DNA of 64,000 nt from Eustoma russellianum (taxonomy: Eukaryota > Streptophyta > Magnoliopsida > Gentianales > Gentianaceae), in NCBI GenBank assembly GCA_036186865.1, contig AP025069.1:22538616-22602615 (forward strand). Reading direction: 5' to 3'. Below, one piece after another: positions 56,530-64,000 of this stretch. The notes below the pieces were generated by a model that saw only the letters and a program-made list of their open reading frames with translations, was not told the DNA's origin and did not search any database. Numbering within the stretch: position 1 is the first letter of the stretch; every line of letters starts with the position of its first letter. A program made the translations under genes and the position numbers.

Positions 56530-57333
56530 AGGCAATAGTGAAGAAGATGAAACACACTTGAAGCTCACAAGCATTTGTTGAATTTTCTAGCTATCATCTT
56601 CTTGTTGTTGTTGTTCTTGTTCCATTCTTTGTAGCTAAGGTGTTCTTGTTGTTTTTGTTGAGCTACAAGCCTCTTGAGCTTCATTTGTAAGATTGATTAA
56701 CCATTCTTATAAGGCTACATCAATAGGTGGTAGAGGTGTTGCAACTAAGTGTTGCTTAGAAGGTGATCATCCAAGTCTTGAGTAGGGTTGGTGTATAACC
56801 CAAGGATCAAGCTTGGTTCTTGTTGTAAGGTGATTCATTTCATAGTAAAATCCAAGTAAAGGTGTTCATTGGGACTGGAGTATGTCACATTGACCGAACC
56901 AGGATAAATCCTCGGTGTTCTTGTCTTGTTTCTTCATTTCTTTTTTCTGTCCGTTTTTACTGTAGATTTCATACAACTTCTCACATTTTGAAAAAATGGC
57001 TAAACACTTTCAAAATTCCTGATTTTTGGTGGAGTTATACTTCACTCTGTTAGATTTCATTTGCAACAAGAATAACTTGATTTGAGCAAGTGAAAGTTAG
57101 CCTTTCAGTCTTTGCAAGATAACTGCTCCAATCTGGCTGCAATCTGACCAGTTTTGAGAAAACTTGAATTCTGTATTTATCAAGAATTTTTTAAGGTCAG
57201 GGCCTTTTGGAAACATCATCTACACATCTTAAGAAGTATTTTGATATAAAGATCAACCTTTTTGGTTGAGTATTCAAAGAGAAACACGTTTTGCAAAATC
57301 AGCAATATTCTGTCCAATTCTGTCCAGATTGAC

Positions 57334-57712
57334 TAAAAAATTTTGTAAATTTCATTATCCGTAATGATACTGATTCAAAATCGTTCAAATGGGGTTTTTT
57401 CTCAAAGATGTTCATTTGTCTATATTCTCATATCTAACATGTAATAAGGGAAAGGCATTTATGCCCAGATCTATTTCTAAACTAAAAGAATAAAATAGAA
57501 TATAGATATGGGGCGGGTGCATTGGGAATTTTCAACCTCTAATGAAAAGAAAAGGGGGATGGGAAAAGGGTCGGGGAAGTAAACATAGGCTTTTTGGGGG
57601 ATTTGGGGATAGAGGGACTTGAACCCTCACGATTTTTAAAGTCGACGGATTTTCCTCTTACTATAAATTTCATTCTTGTCGGCATTGACATGCAGAACTG
57701 AATCTTTTTATT
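57334..57712 (-). other. plastid DNA insert (trnL intron end, trnL 3' exon, trnL-trnF spacer)
   Basis: On the minus strand this reads like chloroplast DNA: the end of the trnL(UAA) group I intron (text near 57655-57705), the trnL 3' exon (57653-57605) and then the trnL-trnF spacer (57604 to about 57334), including ACAAATGAACATCTTTGAG near 57420-57400. I recognise it from the well-known plant barcode region, from memory. It is diverged in the spacer. The edges are estimated from where the resemblance ends. Confidence 0.8.
57605..57653 (-). pseudogene. trnL-UAA: plastid trnL(UAA) 3' exon fragment
   Basis: 49 nt that match, as far as I recall, the complete 3' exon of plastid tRNA-Leu(UAA), from AAAATCCGTCGAC to CTCTATCCCC. 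The 5' exon and most of the intron are absent, so no tRNA can be made. Confidence 0.85.
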
Positions 57713-57977
57713 TGTTTAAAGGGTCAAACGACCGTGTTTTTGTCTGATGTTTGGACAGAGTCTTGTTAACACATTGAAGTTAAATTCGGAAAAGTTTCAT
57801 AATTTTTGGAGTTGTGTACAATTATTTTTGAACTTTTATAAAACGGATTCTGAATTTTAGGTGGTCTAAGATTCTGTTTTCAAAGGGGATTTTCACAAAG
57901 GGTAGTAGTGTAATTTCTGCTAACCACTATTCACTCCCCCTCTAGTGGTGTTTATTGCAGGTGCACGGTCCAATAAT

Positions 57978-57989
57978 TGATATCAGAGC
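57978..57989 (+). promoter_or_regulatory. copia C primer-binding site (iMet tRNA, one change)
   Basis: TGATATCAGAGC, one base different from TGGTATCAGAGC. It lies 5 bp after the apparent LTR end, where the other elements have 2 bp. Confidence 0.75.
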
Positions 57990-58097
57990 AAGGTCTACAC
58001 CACTCAAAGAAGCAAGATTCAACACCATACGAACAATACAAGGCCAAGAAACAACAATTCATCATATACTACTTTTCTTACATCCAAGGTACATACA

Positions 58098-60235
58098 ATG
58101 GCTATTGTTTCTCACAAATGTGAGTTGAAAGGTATGTCTACACAACACCCTCCTCTTTTTGATGGCAATAATTTTGTTCATTGGAAAATAAGAATGAGGC
58201 TATTCTTAATGGCTATAGACATCGATTTACGGTCTATAGTTGAAGATGGGTCATGCATTCTAATGAAAGTTGTACAAGTTAGTGGAGTCACTCAAGAAGT
58301 TGAAAAATATAAAAGTGAATGGTCATCGGAAGATAAAAAGAAAATGTCCATGAATGCTAAAGCTATGTAATTACTTTTGAATGGACTTACAACTTCTGAA
58401 GCAGGATATGTTTCAAATTGCACAAGCGCACACGACATGTGGAAATCACTTGTATTAAAGCATGAAGGTACTAGTGGTGTTAAAGGATCTAAACATGCTT
58501 ATGACTGAATTAGAGTCTTTCAAAATGTTACCAAACGAATCAATAACATCTATGGATTTGAGGATTACTAACATTTTTAATGCCCTTAAAGCTTTAGGCA
58601 AATCATTCACGAACAATGAAAAAGTTCAAAAGGTGCTACGAAGCCTTCCTGCTGAATGGGATCCAAAGGTGACTGCAATCAAGGAGACAAAGTCAATCAC
58701 TAAGATGGATGAATTGATCGGGTCTCTTAAAGTCTATGAGGTAAAACTAAACCAACGAAAGTCCGAGTCATCTAAATCATCAAGTAAGTCAATAGCTTTC
58801 AAAACAACTGAAACACATACAAATAATGATGATAGTAATAGTGATACTGAATTAGATGATGACTTGATATTAATAGCAAGAAAACTTAGGAAGTTTTTCA
58901 AACGTCCTAATAGGAATAGACAACGTTCTTCGTCTTCTTCTTCTCAAACTAAGAAATATAACACAAACAAATGGTATAATAAAGAATTTAAGTCTTATGA
59001 ATGCGGTCAAAAAGGACATATTTCATATGATTGTCCCACGAAGAAAAATAATAATAATAACAACAATAATAAACAAGCCAAGGACAAGGAGGCACAAACG
59101 ACAAAGGCAAAGGAGTCTAAGGCAAGGAAAGGGAAACGAGCAATGAAGGAGAGCACATGGAGCGACTCATCCAACTCAGAATTCGAAACTGAGGAAGCTC
59201 AAGTCTGCTTTGTATCAAATGAGGTAAGTTCTTCATCTGATAGTGATTCTGAAAATGAAATGACATTTGAGGAAATGTATGAAGAATTTTTAAAAATGCA
59301 TGCTCACTGTAAGAGGATCTAAGAAGAAACTAATTGAAGAAAATGAAAAGTTGAAGACGTCCAACTTGGAATTTTCCGATCAATTAGAATCTTTTAGACA
59401 AGAGTCTACTAATACTCTTGATTCTTTAGAGAATAAAATTCAACCACTTAGGAAAAATGAACAAAAGTTAAAAACAGAAAATAGCATGTTACAATCTAAG
59501 CTAGAAAGTTGTGACAATGAGATAATGCAACTTAAGTCTTCTAAACTTACCTTAGAAAAAATGTTAGAACAATTTAAATCTGATGCAAATATGTTAGATA
59601 CACTTATATCATCACAAAAGTATGGAAATGTCAAAACCGGCTTAGGATATAAAGAAGAAAATGTAAAAGTAGATAAAAAGACTAAGTTCGTCTCATCTAG
59701 CACAAAGTTACCATATAATACAACAAAATCAACTTTGCCTGCTACATCTTCTTCTACACCTTCTTCTACTTATATCAAGGCAAAAATACAACACACACCC
59801 ACAAATATACACACGCATAAACATACATCTAGGCAAAATTTTGCATCTAGACAACCTAGAAATTATGCATATATATATAAGAATACAACTAGAAAGAATA
59901 AAATGTATCCAACTTATAATGAACCTAAGTATAGGCAACACTCATATAAGTATAGAAATGCCTATGAACACACTTATATAGCGCCATTCAAGAAACAAAA
60001 TCGCATGCCTTATACACATTATAGAAATCGGCCATCTTATGATGATTATCAACCATGGCGTAACGTGTATAACAATGCATCTTCACTTATGTGGAATGAT
60101 CATCGATATGCTAATCCTTCTTATTTTCCAAATTATAACAATGCTAAAAATGTGCCTAGAAGGTATGTTCAAGTTTGGATACCTAAGGGATATCTAAACA
60201 AAAATAGTGCCCCTAACATTCAAGGACCCAAATAA
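58098..60235 (+). pseudogene. copia C gag (broken)
   Basis: It starts MAIVSHKCELKGMSTQHPPL. Gag domain (PPLFDGNNFVHWKIRMRLFL), LRSLPAEWDPKVTAIKE, a zinc knuckle near 58995 whose first Cys reads Ser (SYECGQKGHISYDC), a coiled-coil-like region (59330-59600), GLGYKEEN near 59640, and a Tyr/Asn/His-rich tail ending VQVWIPKGYLNK. Breaks: TAA near 58368, frameshift near 58460 and another near 59310. The stop at 60233-60235 after GPK is the gag end. Confidence 0.88.
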
Positions 60236-60264
60236 AGGGCACCTAAAACTTTGTCTCCATTGTA

Positions 60265-62774
60265 GGACAAACGCAAGGAATGCAAGAAGGAGGAAAGGTT
60301 AAAAAGTCTAAAAGCCAAATGGTTTTTAGATAGTGGATGTTCGAGGCATATGACGGGAAACCCTAAACTATTCACCGAACTTGAACATATTGATGGTGGA
60401 AAGGTGACATTCGGTGACAACAACAAAGGAAAAGTTGTTGGAAAAGGGACAATCGGGGACCCAAACACATTTCAAATACGAAATGTGTTGTTAGTAAGCA
60501 ATCTCTCTTATAATTTACTTAGTATTTCTCAACTTATAGATTGCGGTTATAATGTCTCTTTTCTTCTCAATTCTTGTGATATAATAAATGAAAAAGGAGA
60601 AATAGTATTAAAAGAAAATAGGGATGGTAATATTTATACTCTTACCTTAGATAACATGTTGGATGCTAAGGTTAAGTGTCTTATATCACATAACTTAGAT
60701 GTGAATCTATGGCATAGAAGATTAGGCCATATAGGAATTTCAACCATTAAGAAATTATCTAAGAAGAATTTAATTAGAGGAATACCTAAGTTAGACTTAG
60801 ATAATTTTTAAATGTGTGAAACATGTATTAAAGGAAAACATATTAAAGAAACATTAAAACCGAAACATGAAGTGAGTACTAGTCATGTACTAGAATTGCT
60901 TCATTTAGACTTATTTGGTCCAAGTAGGACAAGAAGTCTAGGTGGACACTACTATCTGTGTGTCATAGTATATGATTACTCACGCTACACATGGACATTG
61001 TTCTTAATACACAAAGACGATGCTCCATTAGCAATCGAAACTCTTATCAAGCAACTTGAAAACATTTACGAAGAAAATGTTAAAAGGATTAGAAGTGATA
61101 GAGGTGGAGAATTTAAAAACAAAGATGTAATCAAATTTTGTGAACTACATGGAATTAAACATGAATTCTCACCACCTAGAACACCACAACTCCATGGAGT
61201 TGTTGAACGTAAAAATAGAACGATTCAAGAAGTTGCTAGGACAATGCTTTGTGAAAATAAATTACCTAAATATTTATGGGCTGAAGCTGTTAGTTGTGCA
61301 TGCTATATTATAAATAGGCTTACTATTAGAAAGAAATTAAATAAAACGCCTTATAGAATTGCTAAACAATAGACAACCAAAGATAGATTATCTTAAATTA
61401 TTTGGATGTAAATGTTTTGTGCTAAACACTAAGGATAATCTAGATAAATTTGAACAAAAGTCTATCGAATGCATATTTGTTGGGTATTCAACTAACTCAA
61501 GAGCATATAGATGTTATAATCCTGCATTTCGAAAAATAATTGAATCTATACATGTGAAATTCAATGACAATGCATGCTTTTAAGTTAGAAATAAAACTCA
61601 ACATAAACCTGAGAATAATGTTGAAAATGTGTTTGATGATGATGTATTACTTGAGCCTGTAATTGATCATCTAGATCCAACTCCCCCTGAACAAGACATG
61701 CATGAACCCTTAGATGAAATAAATGAAGAAACTTTGCAATTAGAAGATAATACAACTAACGATCAAATTACAAATGATAATGTTCACACTAATGAAACAT
61801 TTGAACAAGCTGAGGGTGAACCTAGTCAATCTAGGAATTGATGGCATCCTAGAGAACTAATCATTAGGGATCCAAGTGTTGGGGTTAGAACACCTAGAAA
61901 TATAAGTCAAGTTGAAGGACATAGCTTAATCTCACAATTAGAACCTAAGATTGTAAAGGAAGCCTTAGGTGATATATCTTGGATAGATGCTATGCATGAG
62001 GAATTAAATCAATTCACAAGGAACAACGTATGGGACTTAGTACCTAAACCTGAAGACAAGTCTATCATAGGAACTAAATGGGTCTTTAGGAATAAAATAG
62101 ACGAACAAGAAAATATTACAAGAAATAAGGCTAAGCTAGTCGCACAAGGGTATAATCAACAAGAAGGAATAGATTATGAAGAAACCTTTGGACCTGTTGC
62201 ACGACTAGAAGCAATTAGATTGTTACTTGCAATTGCAAGTCTAAGCAACATTAAACTCTTCCAAATAGATGTCAAGAGTGCATTCTTGAATGGATACATC
62301 CAAGAAGAGGTGTTTGTGAAACAACCCCCTGGATTCGAATATCCAAAGAATCTTAACCATGCTTATAAGCTTAAGAAAGCTTTATATGGTTTAAAACAAG
62401 CTCCAAGAGCTTGGTATGATAGATTTGTGAACTTTCTCATTGCAAATAATTATCAAAGGGGAACAATAGACAACACATTATTCCTCAGAAGAAAAGATAA
62501 TGATTTGTTAATAGTTCAAATATATGTAGATGATATTATCTTTGGTTCAACTAACCCTACCTTAGTAAAAGATTTCGAAGAATGTATGAAGTAAGAATTT
62601 GAAATGTCAATGGTAGGAGAGTTGAATTATTTCTTAGGACTTTAAATCAAACAAACCCCTCAAGGAATTCACATTAGCCAACTTAAGTATGTCAATGATA
62701 TGATTAAGAAGTTTGGCTTTGAAGAATTGAAACCAACACCTACACCCATGAGTGTTAGCACCAAACTAGATAAA
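60265..62774 (+). pseudogene. copia C pol: protease, integrase, partial reverse transcriptase (broken and truncated)
   Basis: Protease WFLDSGCSRHMTGN near 60320; integrase zinc region LWHRRLGHIG and CETCIKGKH, catalytic text HLDLFGPSR (60900), SDRGGEFKN (61095) and LHGVVERKN (61190); reverse transcriptase IDVKSAFLNGY (62265) and YVDD (62525). Breaks: TAA near 60809, frameshift near 61350, TAA near 61581, TGA near 61839, TAA near 62592 and 62643. The frame stops at VSTKLDK, where LTR E enters, so the end of RT and all of RNase H are not in the window. Unlike A and B1, gag and protease are in the same frame, separated by stops. Confidence 0.88.
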
Positions 62775-64000
62775 TGTTATGCCCCACACCCTCCGTTACT
62801 TAATTAAATAAGAGAAGAGATTTTAGGAAATTAACAAACTATTAATTAGCAATTAATTAATAGGATTAAGAATTAAAGAAAAAGGATTTAAGTATAATAC
62901 AATTTAGGAATTCCAGTTTTGCCCTTCTCTATAACAAAACTGATAGAACGTCCATTCTCCCCATCAATTTTCAAAAAACGTCGACTCTGGTTTTCTCCCA
63001 ACCCTAGCCGACTTTCCAACAGCGTAGAAGAGGAAGATAGCCTCCAGGAACCGATCCAACCTTCGTTCATTTTTCAATCCGATTGTCAGTCATCAAAGGC
63101 AAGTAATCTTCTTATAGGTTCCTATGATTTGTGAAGAAAAAGGCCTTACTTCGGTATCAAAATTAGATCACCATGCAGTATTATGCCCTTGTTTATCTTT
63201 TTGTGAAATCAGTGCAATTTCTCTGTTTTGGTTTCGTTGTTCTGGCCATCGTATATTGAAAATCTAATTTGATGTTGGTAAATATGTGGATTCCTGCAAA
63301 TCCCCACCCTTGAATCCCCTTTGCTGTGATTAAACTGCTATGATAGGGTTTGAGGGTGAAAAGTGGGATCTTTGGATTTGTAGGATGGAATCTTTGAGTT
63401 CTAGGCTTGAATCTTTCTCTTTATGTGTGTAGTGTTCAATTTGTAGTTTAAGCATGAGATGATAGCAAGGATTAGGCCTGGAATGATTGAGATGCAGTTT
63501 GTGAACGATTGGAGTTTTGGTTCTACAGTTTCTACAGAAATCGTAGAGTTTCTTTTCAGGAATCGTAGACATCGATCGATCGATGTAGGGTATGATGTGA
63601 CTTCTGACGGACTTCGATCGATCAATGTGAGGGTATGAAGTCACTTCGATCGATCGATGTAGGGTATGATGTGAAGCAAAAAGTATTTTGATGGACATCA
63701 AACGATCGATATAGAGTATGTGTGACATCGATCGATCGATGTAGGGGATGATGCTATACAGTTTCGTCAGAAAATAAAAGAAGGAAAAGAGAAGCTAGAG
63801 GACCAATTGGGGGGCACTAGAGGCTTCTTAGGACCTGATTGAGATCAGTGTAAGTCTTGGGAACGCAACCTAAGATGGTGAATCAAGGGTGAGGACTTCG
63901 TGAGGTATTTGAATTGGGCTTCATTGTGAATGATCTAAGGGGTTAAGGATGTACATTTGAGGCTTCGATAAGGTTCAAATGGAGCATGTGAGGGTGTCTA
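62775..64000 (+). repeat. LTR E: start of another LTR retrotransposon
   Basis: It begins TGTTATGCCCCACACCC exactly where the copia C coding text breaks off, which suggests a gypsy-type LTR. The preceding bases ATAAA would be the left duplication; the other side is outside the window. A poly-pyrimidine, leader-like stretch lies near 62920-63000. No coding sequence is visible up to 64000. Confidence 0.65.
63569..63742. repeat. ATCGATCGAT palindrome array in LTR E
   Basis: Five imperfect units of 30-50 bp, each with AC(A/T)TCGATCGATCGATGT followed by AGGGTATGATGTG. Two units hold the exact 18-bp palindrome ACATCGATCGATCGATGT (63569-63586 and 63725-63742). Confidence 0.8.

Larger units (their letters stand above)
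54842..57972 (+). repeat. copia C 5' LTR with plastid insert
   Basis: It starts TGTTGAGAAATATG, which aligns with the starts of LTR A and LTR B through CATGATTTTAAG. It ends in CA at about 57972, 5 bp before the PBS. A cluster of ATCGAT palindromes lies at 54955-55205, a TATA box at 56521 and plastid DNA at about 57334-57712. The end position is uncertain by a few bases. Confidence 0.8.
54842..62774 (+). mobile_element. copia C: Sirevirus-like retrotransposon, 3' part cut off by LTR E
   Basis: 5' LTR 54842-57972, PBS 57978, gag, pol up to the reverse transcriptase, then replaced at 62775 by the LTR of another element. Gag and pol are clearly related to families A and B, but with many differences. 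The base before the LTR start gives ATAAC as possible left duplication; the right end is outside the window. Confidence 0.88.

Noticed and set aside
57605..57653. A working tRNA-Leu gene
   Set aside because: Only the 3' exon of plastid trnL is present; the 5' exon and most of the intron are missing.
63569..63742. CRISPR-like array
   Set aside because: Units are imperfect, spacers are not unique sequences of even length, and the context is a plant LTR.
1..64000. Host protein-coding genes or an envelope gene in the copia elements
   Set aside because: Every long frame belongs to retroelement gag, pol, ORF1 or ORF2. No third ORF lies between RNase H and the 3' LTR in A or B1.

Overview
This window is flowering-plant nuclear DNA made almost entirely of nested retrotransposons. 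I find no host protein-coding gene and no functional RNA gene. The plant assignment rests on Sirevirus-type Ty1/copia elements, a chromovirus-type Ty3/gypsy element, plant L1-like LINEs carrying a cellular-type RNase H, and a piece of plastid trnL-trnF DNA. The species cannot be read from the window.

Layout. (1) 1-737 and 29388-~30640: 3' end of a plus-strand copia element (D), with the end of its RNase H, its 3' UTR, a polypurine tract and a 3' LTR starting at 29507. (2) 738-29387: a minus-strand Sirevirus-like copia (B1) inserted in D's 3' UTR. Its internal region is 8823-14240. Both of its LTRs are split by LINEs at the same (TA)n tract: LINE1 (2425-8416) in the 3' LTR, and a head-to-tail series LINE2 (16563-22591), LINE3 (22592-27167), LINE4 (27168-28984) in the 5' LTR. 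(3) 31005-53704: a plus-strand gypsy chromovirus (G). A copia composite (A, 34996-47662, with three LTRs) sits inside its integrase and is flanked by ATAAA on both sides. A solo LTR of family B (49728-52403) sits inside its 3' LTR. (4) 53705-54841: degenerate AT-rich DNA. (5) 54842-62774: a third Sirevirus-like copia (C) whose 5' LTR contains about 380 bp of plastid DNA. (6) 62775-64000: the start of another LTR element (E), inserted in C's reverse transcriptase gene.

How the parts relate. Every gag/pol gene is broken by stops, frameshifts or insertions. LINE2 is the best preserved: ORF1 is open and ORF2 has one in-frame stop. Relative ages follow from nesting: D is older than B1, which is older than the LINEs; G is older than A and than the solo B LTR; C is older than E.

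The most unexpected content is non-coding. Four LINEs share two 3'-UTR hairpins, each with a compensatory base-pair change. Three of them also carry GTTGCC/GGCAAC hairpins. The Sirevirus LTRs carry several families of exact palindromes. LTR C and LTR E, from different elements, both carry clusters of ATCGATCGAT palindromes.
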